Position numbers and translations under genes: made by a program. From positions 1-6,558 of the forward strand of contig SKKZ01000199.1 of the NCBI GenBank assembly GCA_007123455.1: DNA of 6,558 nucleotides. Reading direction: 5' to 3'. Of this stretch, positions 1-5,524 are shown piece after piece. The DNA is from Coriobacteriia bacterium (GTDB lineage: Bacteria > Actinomycetota > Coriobacteriia > Anaerosomatales > SLCP01). How positions within the stretch are numbered: the first letter of the stretch is position 1; each line of letters starts with the position of its first letter. The notes below the pieces were generated by a model that was given only the letters and a program-made list of their open reading frames with translations, searched no databases and was not told the origin of the DNA.

Positions 1-45
1 CATGCCGCTCGCGATAGGAGTACCGACCCCGGCAGGCTCCGTCAC
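1..45 (-). CDS. Possible 5' end of a leftward gene, cut by the window edge
   Basis: On the minus strand a GTG at 45-43 opens a frame reading V/M-TEPAGVGTPIASGM that is still open at base 1, where another in-frame ATG (3-1) also lies. The composition is plausible for a protein start, but only 15 codons are visible. The nearest purine-rich stretch (GGAAG) lies about 18 bases before the GTG, too far for a normal ribosome binding site. It follows pdxT in the same direction and could be a third gene of that transcript. I cannot assign a family. It may equally be non-coding sequence. Confidence 0.22.
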   Translation of the reverse strand, partial: MTEPAGVGTPIASGM

Positions 46-95
46 GCGCGCTAGGATATCACTTCCGCAGAGACAGCAGCACCATAGAGGACACT

Positions 96-674
96 CTACG
101 AGGCCACGACGTGCTCTGCGAAGAACCGGTGCACGCGAGGATCCCCGGTGAGCTCGGGATGGAACGCGGTGGCCATCAGGTCGCCTTGTCGAGCGGCAAC
201 GACCATGCCTTCATGACTCGCCAGCGGCTCGACATCAGCTCCGAGCTCCTCGATCCATGGAGCGCGGATGAACACGCCCCGGAACGTCCCGTCCTCGAGA
301 TGGGCGAAGTCGAGATCGGCTTCGAACGAATCGACTTGTCGACCGAACGCGTTGCGGCGCACGGTGATGTCCATCAGGCCCAGACTCTCCTGACCCGGCA
401 CAGCATCCAGGATCTCACGCGCGATGAGGATCGCGCCGGCACACGTACCCCAGATGGCTAATCCCGCGGAGTGATGCTGGCGGATCGGATCGTAGAAGCC
501 GTACGAAAGCATGAGCTTGGCGATCGCCGTGGACTCTCCGCCCGGGATAACGAGACCGTTCAGTTCGGCCAGCTGAGAGGGCATGCGAATAGCCGTCGCG
601 CGGACCCCGAGCGACTCGAACATAACGATGTGCTCGCGAAAAGCTCCCTGCAAGGCGAGCACGCCGATGTGCAC
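96..674 (-). CDS. pdxT: PdxT, glutaminase subunit of pyridoxal 5'-phosphate synthase
   Basis: This class I glutamine amidotransferase hydrolyses glutamine and passes the ammonia to PdxS, which builds pyridoxal 5'-phosphate; the complex is cytoplasmic. The start is taken as GTG at 674 (VHIGVLALQGAFREH). This gives 192 residues, the usual size for the family, and places the first beta strand and LALQG motif at the N terminus. The open frame extends upstream to 839, but that part lies antiparallel-free inside pdxS in another frame and looks non-native. Visible signatures are the PGGES loop at residues 44-48, nucleophile Cys78 in WGTCAGAI, the RRNAFGRQVDSF segment at 106-117, and His172 and Glu174 in AFHPEL, so the Cys-His-Glu triad is complete. 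The GTG lies one base past the pdxS stop, implying translational coupling and matched subunit supply. No convincing terminator follows it. Confidence 0.96.
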   Translation of the reverse strand: MHIGVLALQGAFREHIVMFESLGVRATAIRMPSQLAELNGLVIPGGESTAIAKLMLSYGFYDPIRQHHSAGLAIWGTCAGAILIAREILDAVPGQESLGLMDITVRRNAFGRQVDSFEADLDFAHLEDGTFRGVFIRAPWIEELGADVEPLASHEGMVVAARQGDLMATAFHPELTGDPRVHRFFAEHVVAS

Positions 675-675
675 G

Positions 676-1572
676 CTACCAGCCCCGTTCCTGCATCCGC
701 TCGGCATCGGGGATGTCGGAGATGTTGATGCCGACCATGGGCTCTCCAAGATCACGCGAGACACGCGCGATGACCTCAGCGTCCTCGAAGTGCGTCGTAG
801 CTTCGACGATCGCACGTGCGCGCTTGGCCGGATCCCCACTCTTGAAGATTCCGCTCCCCACGAAGACTCCGTCGCAGCCGAGCTGCATCATGAGTGCGGC
901 ATCCGCCGGCGTCGCGATGCCGCCCGCCGAGAAGTTCACGACAGGCAGCTTACCGTTCTCGTGGACCCAGCGCACGAGTTCGTACGGTGCCCCAAGCTGC
1001 TTGGCGGCATCGAAGAGTTGGTCGGTCCTGATGCCGGTCACCCAGGCGATGCCGTCGGTAACGGTACGCATGTGTCTGACGGCCTCGACCACGTTGCCGG
1101 TTCCCGGCTCCCCCTTGGTGCGGACCATGGCAGCGCCTTCCGCGATCCGCCGGAGTGCCTCACCGAGGTCGCGCGCTCCACACACGAACGGCGCCTTGAA
1201 TGCCCACTTGTCGACGTGATACTGCTCGTCGGCCGGTGTGAGCACCTCGGACTCGTCGATGTAATCGACACCGAGCCCCTCGAGAACCTGTGCTTCGACG
1301 AAATGGCCGATGCGGCACTTCGCCATCACGGGAATGGTGACGGCATCCATGATTTCGGTGACCACCGTCGGGTCGGCCATGCGGGCAACTCCGCCGGACG
1401 CGCGGATATCGGCCGGCACACGCTCGAGCGCCATGACAGCGACCGCACCGGCATCCTCGGCCACCTTGGCCTGCTCGGCGTTGACCACATCCATGATGAC
1501 CCCGCCCTTGAGCATCTCGGCAAGGCCGGTCTTCACGCGGAGCGTACCGGTCTCTCTGACTACGTCACTCAC
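676..1572 (-). CDS. pdxS: PdxS, pyridoxal 5'-phosphate synthase lyase subunit
   Basis: PdxS condenses ribose 5-phosphate (or ribulose 5-phosphate), glyceraldehyde 3-phosphate and ammonia from PdxT into pyridoxal 5'-phosphate. In the family it is a (beta/alpha)8 barrel forming dodecamers in the cytoplasm. The 298 residues match the family length. Seen in the sequence are Asp28 in VIMDVVNAEQA, the catalytic Lys85 in PVMAKCRIGHFVEAQ, the segment DYIDESEVLTPADE at 103-116, the second active-site Lys153 in MVRTKGEPGTGN (149-160), and the phosphate-binding GGIATPADAALMMQLG and GVFVGSGIF segments near the C terminus. The start is GTG at 1572, preceded by GAAGGAG (1587-1581) with 8 bases between. It leads the pdxS-pdxT operon, and its own promoter candidate lies about 70 bases upstream. 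Nothing looks degraded. Confidence 0.98.
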   Translation of the reverse strand: MSDVVRETGTLRVKTGLAEMLKGGVIMDVVNAEQAKVAEDAGAVAVMALERVPADIRASGGVARMADPTVVTEIMDAVTIPVMAKCRIGHFVEAQVLEGLGVDYIDESEVLTPADEQYHVDKWAFKAPFVCGARDLGEALRRIAEGAAMVRTKGEPGTGNVVEAVRHMRTVTDGIAWVTGIRTDQLFDAAKQLGAPYELVRWVHENGKLPVVNFSAGGIATPADAALMMQLGCDGVFVGSGIFKSGDPAKRARAIVEATTHFEDAEVIARVSRDLGEPMVGINISDIPDAERMQERGW

Positions 1573-1639
1573 GTTCGGGACTCCTTCACATCAGATCGGA
1601 CGGGGCCGACGGTACGGTCCCGGGGGTGAACGGTCTTCG

Positions 1640-1669
1640 ATTGTACTCGCGTCTAAGCACACGGTACAA
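1640..1669 (-). promoter_or_regulatory. Candidate housekeeping promoter for pdxS-pdxT
   Basis: On the minus strand a good -10 hexamer TACAAT (1645-1640) follows a weak -35 TTGTAC (1669-1664) with an 18-base spacer. A start of transcription near 1633 would leave a leader of about 60 bases before the pdxS GTG. The five-base word ACGGT (plus-strand reading) occurs four times in and around this promoter and leader, starting at 1609, 1614, 1630 and 1661. It is the only promoter-like sequence I found in the 134-base gap between the DUF3048 gene and pdxS. Confidence 0.5.
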
Positions 1670-1706
1670 GCAGTCGGATGGTGCGTAACGCAGAGAGGGC
1701 ACGCGA

Positions 1707-2783
1707 CTACTGCATGGAGATATTGACATCCAGCGGAACGACCTGGAACCAGGTGTTGCCGGGCGACAGGCGAATCAGAGTGCCGTCATCCGCAGTGAAC
1801 CTCGGTGGAGCAGACGTATCGGCTTCCCAAGTCCCGTCCAGCCGAACACCGTTCCGGAACACGCTCACCCGACCGGAGCCCGTGAGCCTCACATCGAAGG
1901 TTCCCCCGCCGGCGGAGGCGTGCTGTGCCCACATAACCACGACGTTGCGTGCGTACAGCTGCTCAGAGGTGAGCGCATCGACATGGACACTGCCGTTGTT
2001 CACGCGGAAGTAGACGTCCCGACTCTCGTCGTAGGTCCACCGGGCACGATTGGCCGGCGAGAAGGGTATCTCGATGACTGCAACGGCGGGCCCTGTCGTC
2101 TCAGCCGAGCGATCGAACGGAAGGGCCACGGGTGCCTGAGTAGGACTCATGCCCCGGCGAGAAGCCTCAGCTCGCAGCGTCGCGAGATCGAGGTACAGGT
2201 TGTGCGGCGCACGCCTCGCCGAAGACCGGCTATACGGGGCGGAGACGCCGGCGTCCTGGCTGAGATTCTCTATACCTGCATCACGCAGACGCACACCCAC
2301 GGGTCTCGAGGACCCCGAGAAACCGAAGAGGGCCGAGTACTGGGGCACGATGTAGGTATCGGAAACGCGAGCGCTTCTGACCGGCCCTATGGGGTTCGCC
2401 GTCCGCGAATGGAAAAGAGCGTTGAACCTTGTGATGCCACCTTCGGTAATCGACTCATACACCACATCCGCCGATTGTATGCCGCTCTGTGGACGTGCTG
2501 CAGGAGAGTTCTCGATCTTCACGGCCACTATTCTGAGTTGAGATGGGTCGGACTCGTCCTCTATAGGCTCACCGGTCAGAGGCCAACGAGGCGGCTCGGG
2601 CGGCTGGGGCACACTCCGCTCACGCTCGGCGACAGGCCACGCCGAGGTGACCTCTCTGGGCTCCTCGGGCGTGTCTTCAGACAACAACCACACTGCAACG
2701 CCGGCGGCGACAGCCAACACCACGGCGACGATGCCGGCTACGATCAGTATGGTCTTCTTGTGGTTCGCCCAGAGTTCTTTCAC
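1707..2783 (-). CDS. DUF3048 (YerB-like) membrane-anchored extracytoplasmic protein
   Basis: The protein has 358 residues. The N terminus (VKELWANHKK) is followed by a hydrophobic segment at about 11-34 and then an acidic, proline-rich linker to about residue 80, so it is probably a signal anchor with the rest outside the cell. There is no lipobox cysteine, unlike B. subtilis YerB, which is a lipoprotein. The DUF3048 N-terminal hallmarks are clear: VKIENSPAARPQSGIQSADVVYE from about 88, EGGITRFNALFHS at 114-126 and IGPVRSAR at 132-139. The C-terminal part, with the segment YARNVVVMWAQ, fits the DUF3048 C-terminal domain. The molecular function of the family is not established. The start is the GTG at 2783 rather than the ATG at 2861, because a ribosome binding site lies 5 bases before it and a good promoter lies inside the would-be extension. 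It is transcribed alone, with its own promoter. Confidence 0.9.
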   Translation of the reverse strand: MKELWANHKKTILIVAGIVAVVLAVAAGVAVWLLSEDTPEEPREVTSAWPVAERERSVPQPPEPPRWPLTGEPIEDESDPSQLRIVAVKIENSPAARPQSGIQSADVVYESITEGGITRFNALFHSRTANPIGPVRSARVSDTYIVPQYSALFGFSGSSRPVGVRLRDAGIENLSQDAGVSAPYSRSSARRAPHNLYLDLATLRAEASRRGMSPTQAPVALPFDRSAETTGPAVAVIEIPFSPANRARWTYDESRDVYFRVNNGSVHVDALTSEQLYARNVVVMWAQHASAGGGTFDVRLTGSGRVSVFRNGVRLDGTWEADTSAPPRFTADDGTLIRLSPGNTWFQVVPLDVNISMQ

Positions 2784-2787
2784 GCTG

Positions 2788-2794
2788 TCTCCTT
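2788..2794 (-). promoter_or_regulatory. Ribosome binding site that fixes the DUF3048 start
   Basis: AAGGAGA on the minus strand (2794-2788) places its GGAG core 5 bases before the GTG at 2783. The ATG at 2861 has no such site. This supports the shorter product. Confidence 0.75.
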
Positions 2795-2807
2795 CGCATC
2801 TCGCCGA

Positions 2808-2836
2808 AGCATACGGGCGCACGCCGAAGCGGTCAA
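2808..2836 (-). promoter_or_regulatory. Promoter of the DUF3048 gene (leftward)
   Basis: The minus strand carries TTGACC (2836-2831), a 17-base spacer, and TATGCT (2813-2808). Both hexamers are close to the housekeeping consensus and the spacing is ideal. Transcription would start near 2801, giving a leader of roughly 20 bases that contains the ribosome binding site and ends at the GTG at 2783. The -35 box overlaps the left arm of the inverted repeat at 2834-2854. Confidence 0.68.
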
Positions 2837-2854
2837 CGAGGTAGTCACTCGTTG
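2834..2854. repeat. Perfect 7-bp inverted repeat between divergent promoters
   Basis: CAACGAG (2834-2840) and CTCGTTG (2848-2854) are exact reverse complements separated by 7 bases. The centre (2844) is equidistant from the two outward-facing -35 boxes (2831-2836 and 2852-2857), and each arm supplies the TTG of one -35 box. The arrangement is what an operator for a dimeric regulator of both promoters would look like. Three of the seven matching bases are explained simply by the shared TTG of the -35 boxes, so chance is not excluded. Confidence 0.5.
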
Positions 2855-2880
2855 CACGCATGAGCCCACGGGACTACAGT
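2852..2880 (+). promoter_or_regulatory. Promoter of the small rightward gene (leaderless geometry)
   Basis: TTGCAC (2852-2857), a 17-base spacer and TACAGT (2875-2880, fitting TAnAnT) form a promoter facing right. Six bases separate the -10 box from the ATG at 2887, so transcription is expected to begin at or within a base or so of the start codon. That agrees with the absence of any ribosome binding site before this ATG. Leaderless messages are common in Actinomycetota. Confidence 0.55.
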
Positions 2881-2886
2881 TGACGC

Positions 2887-3087
2887 ATGCCTTGCTATCT
2901 CCTGCACATAGTCGAGCAGCCCGATGCCACACCTTACGAGGATCCAGCCCTCAAGGACCTTGTCGGTTCGTTTCCGCGCTTCTTCTGCACGCAATGCCAG
3001 CCGCCGGCACAGCTCAAGCCCGGCGAAAGCATCCGTTGCCTCGACCGCGAAGAGCCCTGCTGGAAGCTTCCCGGGGATTCCTATTAG
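2887..3087 (+). CDS. Unrecognised 66-residue cysteine-containing protein, probably leaderless
   Basis: I do not recognise a family. The product is 66 residues, soluble-looking, with no signal peptide or membrane segment. It has five cysteines: Cys3, the pair Cys34-x2-Cys37 (FFCTQC), and Cys51 and Cys58 in IRCLDREEPCW. The CxxC with two later cysteines could bind a metal, which is inference. Support for coding is indirect: mostly G or C in third positions, a well-formed promoter ending 6 bases before the ATG, and a stop codon (TAG 3085-3087) interlocked with that of the convergent lgt. It fills a gap that otherwise would hold over 200 bases without a gene. It lacks a ribosome binding site, so translation would have to be leaderless. 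It is divergent from the DUF3048 gene and may be co-regulated with it. Confidence 0.5.
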   Translation: MPCYLLHIVEQPDATPYEDPALKDLVGSFPRFFCTQCQPPAQLKPGESIRCLDREEPCWKLPGDSY

Positions 3088-3902
3088 GACCGCTGACCGC
3101 GAACCCTGGGCTCCCCTGCTACATCAAGCCGTCTGGCACGCCACAGCAGCCATGCCCCGACTGCGAAGACCGGCACCGTGAGGACCTGGCCCATGGTCAG
3201 CGGCCCCAGCACCGCACCAAGGTGCGCATCGGGCTCACGGAAGAACTCGACGAATATTCGAAACGCACCGTACAAGATGAGGAACCAGCCGAGCATCTCC
3301 CCATCAGGCCGCTTACGCCGCGCGAGTACCACCATGACCACAAACAATACGAGTCCTTCGAGAAACGCCTCGTAAAGCTGGGACGGGTGACGCGGTAGTG
3401 GGCCGGCTCCCGGAAACACCATGCCCCACGGGACATCGGTCACGCGCCCCCAGAGCTCGGCATTGATGAAGTTAGCGACGCGACCGAAGAAGATGCCGAT
3501 GGGGGCCCCGACAGCGACGAGGTCGGCGAGCCTGAGAAGAGAGACATCGATACGTCGTGACAACAGATAACCCGCAAGGATGATGCCTGCCAGCCCTCCG
3601 TGGAACGACATGCCCCCTTCAGTGGTCCGGAAGAGCGAAAGCGGATCCGATAGTAGCTGCGGCAGCGAGTAGAAGACCATGTAGCCCACGCGCGCACCGA
3701 TGACCAGGCCGAGCACACCGTAGAGGAACACGCTGAAGAGATCGTCCTCGGACAGCCCCACCTCCCAGCGCCGGTTGAGCAGGACAACTACGAGGATCCC
3801 TGCGACGAATCCTGCCACATAGGCAAGACCGTACCACCTGACCGCGAACGGGCCGATCGAGAAGATCACCGGGTCGATCGTCGGGTATGTCAGCGCCGCC
3901 AT
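3084..3902 (-). CDS. lgt: Lgt, prolipoprotein diacylglyceryl transferase
   Basis: Lgt is a polytopic membrane enzyme that moves a diacylglyceryl group from phosphatidylglycerol onto the lipobox cysteine of preprolipoproteins, the first step of lipoprotein maturation. The 272 residues are of usual length. Seen are the N-terminal FAVRWYGLAYVAGF region (19-32), EGGMSFHGGLAG with His101, the complete family signature GRVANFINAELWG at 140-152 including Arg141 and Asn144, the RHPSQLYEA motif at 171-179, and YGAFRIFVEFFREPD at 211-225 with Arg215. Hydrophobic segments run through the whole protein. The start is ATG at 3902, one base after the htpX stop; the longer frame to 3935 would overlap htpX by 32 bases and adds a non-conserved MSASGVLRRCD. 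A GAGG 9 bases upstream, inside htpX, could serve as ribosome binding site. It is the last gene of lemA-htpX-lgt. Confidence 0.97.
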   Translation of the reverse strand: MAALTYPTIDPVIFSIGPFAVRWYGLAYVAGFVAGILVVVLLNRRWEVGLSEDDLFSVFLYGVLGLVIGARVGYMVFYSLPQLLSDPLSLFRTTEGGMSFHGGLAGIILAGYLLSRRIDVSLLRLADLVAVGAPIGIFFGRVANFINAELWGRVTDVPWGMVFPGAGPLPRHPSQLYEAFLEGLVLFVVMVVLARRKRPDGEMLGWFLILYGAFRIFVEFFREPDAHLGAVLGPLTMGQVLTVPVFAVGAWLLWRARRLDVAGEPRVRGQRS

Positions 3903-3903
3903 G

Positions 3904-4809
3904 TCACATCGCCTCAAGACGCCTGATGCGCTCATCTATCGGCGGATGGGTGTTAAAGAGTGCGTTGAGTCCCCCGCCATAGTCGCGCAGCGGATTGTAG
4001 ATATAGAGGGCCTCTGTGGCCTTGTTCGCCACCGAGAGCTTCTCATGATCGCCGGCGATCTTGCGCAACGCGCCCGCCAGACCAGGCGGGTAGCGCGTCA
4101 ATAGGGCACCGTTCGCATCGGCAAGGTACTCCCGCTTCCGGGATATCGCCATCTGGATAAGTGCGGCGAAGAGCGGCGCGAGTATCGCGAGGGCGACCCC
4201 TATCAACATGAAGATCGCCTGCGCCTGACCACCGCCCTGTCCGCCACCCTGGCTGCCACCACGACGGCGCGCGCTCCCCCACCAGAACGAGCGGATCATC
4301 CAGTCCGAAAGGAGGACCACGGTGCCTGCAAGCACGGCGGTCATCGTCTGTACAAGCGTGTCGTAGTTCTTGACGTGAGCCAGCTCATGAGCGACAACGC
4401 CTTCGAGCTCGAGTCGGTCGAGCTTCTCCATGAGCCCACGGGTGACGGCGATCGCCGCGTTCTGCGGGTTGCGCCCCGTCGCGAAGGCGTTAGGGGCTGG
4501 ATCGTCGATGACGTACGCCTTGGGAACGGGCAGGCCGGCAGCGATGGAGAGTCCCTCGATGATGTTGACCAGATACGGCTCGGTCTCGCGGTCGACCGGA
4601 CGCGCCTTGCTCATCGACAGCACGATGCGATCGGAGTACCAGTACGATCCCCACGCCATCGCGAACGAGACGATGAGCGCGAGCACGAGGCCTCCCGGAC
4701 CCCAGTCTGTCGCGTACCCGAACGCCCATCCTACGGCCAATACGAGCAGCACGAAGACGCCCACCATCGCGAAGCTCTTGAACTTGTTCACCGCGATCTG
4801 GTCGTACAC
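3904..4809 (-). CDS. htpX: HtpX-like M48 membrane zinc metalloprotease
   Basis: HtpX proteins are membrane-embedded zinc endoproteases that degrade damaged or misfolded membrane proteins on the cytoplasmic side. The 301 residues carry two N-terminal membrane segments (about 13-33 and 38-58), the NAFATGRNPQNAAIAVT region (107-123), the zinc site HELAH at 141-145, two further hydrophobic segments (about 153-172 and 198-220), and REYLADANGA (226-235) in which Glu227 is the expected third zinc ligand. All catalytic residues are present. A glycine/glutamine-rich linker (184-197) sits between the last two membrane segments. Translation starts at GTG 4809, with GGGAGG (4823-4818) 8 bases before it. 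It lies 72 bases downstream of lemA and 1 base upstream of lgt. The gap to lemA shows no strong promoter or terminator, so one transcript is likely. Confidence 0.96.
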   Translation of the reverse strand: MYDQIAVNKFKSFAMVGVFVLLVLAVGWAFGYATDWGPGGLVLALIVSFAMAWGSYWYSDRIVLSMSKARPVDRETEPYLVNIIEGLSIAAGLPVPKAYVIDDPAPNAFATGRNPQNAAIAVTRGLMEKLDRLELEGVVAHELAHVKNYDTLVQTMTAVLAGTVVLLSDWMIRSFWWGSARRRGGSQGGGQGGGQAQAIFMLIGVALAILAPLFAALIQMAISRKREYLADANGALLTRYPPGLAGALRKIAGDHEKLSVANKATEALYIYNPLRDYGGGLNALFNTHPPIDERIRRLEAM

Positions 4810-4881
4810 GTCAGCGGCCTCCCGGGGATGCTAGATCGGATCGTGCAGTCGGGGTTCCCGGATCCGCTCGCGAAATGCGGC

Positions 4882-5448
4882 TCAGAACTGTACTCTGACC
4901 GCTTCGCGCGCTTCGACTTCGATCTCGAAGTAGTCCTGCTGAACGAAGCCGAGGATGCCCGCGATAAGGTTCGCAGGGAACGACTGGATTGCCGTGTTGA
5001 AGCTCATGACCGAGTCATTGTAGAACTGGCGAGCGTACGCGATCTTGCTCTCGGTGCCCGCAAGCTCCTCCTGCAACATCATGAAGTTCTGGTTCGCCTT
5101 CAGGTCCGGGTAGGCCTCTGCCACCGCGAAGAGGCTCTTCAGCGTTGACGAGAGCATGTTCTCGGCCTGGCCCTGTTCCTTGACACTGTCGGCGTTGATG
5201 GCCATGTTGCGCGCCTCGGTGACCTTCTGCAATGTTTCGGCCTCGTGGGTCATGTAGCCCTTGACGGTCTCGACGAGGTTCGGGATGAGGTCGTAGCGCC
5301 GGCGCAACTGCACATCGATCTGGGACCAGGCGTTCTGGACCCGGTTGCGCAACACGACAAGCCGGTTGTAGAGCACAATGACGGCAAGGGCTATGACCGC
5401 CAGGACGGCGGCGCCCCCACACAAGAGGAACTCGAATCCTCCGGGCAT
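4882..5448 (-). CDS. lemA: LemA family membrane protein
   Basis: LemA proteins have an N-terminal membrane helix and an all-helical soluble domain. Their function is not settled, but they are frequently encoded beside HtpX. The 188 residues show a hydrophobic helix at about 7-27, then the family core: NAWSQIDVQLRRRYDLIPN (39-57), VKGYMTHE (62-69), TEARNM, ENMLSSTLKSLFAVAEAYPDLKAN, and near the C terminus YNDSVMSFNTAIQSFPANLIAG. The length is typical. It starts at ATG 5448 with an AGGAGG ribosome binding site (5462-5457) 8 bases before. It is the first gene of the leftward lemA-htpX-lgt operon and is divergent from the rhomboid gene. The shared 76-base intergenic region holds a 7-bp inverted repeat. 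I could not identify a convincing promoter for this gene. Confidence 0.96.
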   Translation of the reverse strand: MPGGFEFLLCGGAAVLAVIALAVIVLYNRLVVLRNRVQNAWSQIDVQLRRRYDLIPNLVETVKGYMTHEAETLQKVTEARNMAINADSVKEQGQAENMLSSTLKSLFAVAEAYPDLKANQNFMMLQEELAGTESKIAYARQFYNDSVMSFNTAIQSFPANLIAGILGFVQQDYFEIEVEAREAVRVQF

Positions 5449-5471
5449 CTGCTGATCCTCCTCGGACGCGT

Positions 5472-5497
5472 TGCGCGACGTGCGTTACACTCGCGCA
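5472..5497. repeat. 7-bp inverted repeat in the lemA/rhomboid divergent region
   Basis: TGCGCGA (5472-5478) and TCGCGCA (5491-5497) are exact reverse complements with a 12-base spacer. They bracket a -10-like TACACT for the rhomboid gene. The arms are built from GC-rich alternating bases, which lowers their weight as a specific operator. In RNA of either strand the repeat could form a short hairpin. Confidence 0.35.
5486..5491 (+). promoter_or_regulatory. Possible -10 element for the rhomboid gene
   Basis: TACACT fits the TAnAnT pattern and would give a transcription start near 5498 and a leader of about 27 bases carrying the ribosome binding site. No good -35 box lies at 16-18 bases (CGGACG at 17), so the call is tentative. 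Confidence 0.33.
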
Positions 5498-5514
5498 CAC
5501 GATGGTAGCAGAAC

Positions 5515-5519
5515 GAGGG
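5515..5519 (+). promoter_or_regulatory. Ribosome binding site that fixes the rhomboid start
   Basis: GAGGG ends 5 bases before the ATG at 5525. The frame is open upstream to 5471, but that start would begin upstream of the only promoter-like element and has no comparable site. Confidence 0.65.
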
Positions 5520-5524
5520 CACAG

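Noticed and set aside
17..40. Imperfect hairpin (GGAG...CTCC with CCG/CGG inside) downstream of pdxT, considered as a terminator
   Set aside because: The stem is short and interrupted and no T-run follows it on the minus strand.
675..839. N-terminal extension of PdxT to 839
   Set aside because: It lies entirely within pdxS in another frame, is Ser/Arg-rich, and would exceed the family length by 55 residues.
583..1629. Rightward 348-residue open frame opposite pdxS
   Set aside because: It is antisense to an intact pdxS and has no recognisable motif.
1573..1633. Riboswitch in the pdxS leader
   Set aside because: The leader of about 60 bases is too short and shows no multi-stem fold or known riboswitch core; only short repeated words are visible.
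2784..2861. N-terminal extension of the DUF3048 protein to ATG 2861
   Set aside because: The extension would contain the promoter at 2808-2836, has no ribosome binding site, and precedes a GTG that has one at ideal spacing.
1920..3398. Long rightward open frame of 492 residues over the DUF3048 gene, the divergent promoters and the end of lgt
   Set aside because: It is antisense to two clear genes, crosses the promoter region, and its translation is rich in Arg, His and Pro without any recognisable domain; it is a by-product of GC-rich codon use on the other strand.
4810..4881. Possible promoter or hairpin between lemA and htpX
   Set aside because: Only short 4-6 bp complementary words (such as CGGATC/GATCCG) are present and no paired -35/-10 boxes were found; read-through from lemA is the simpler explanation.
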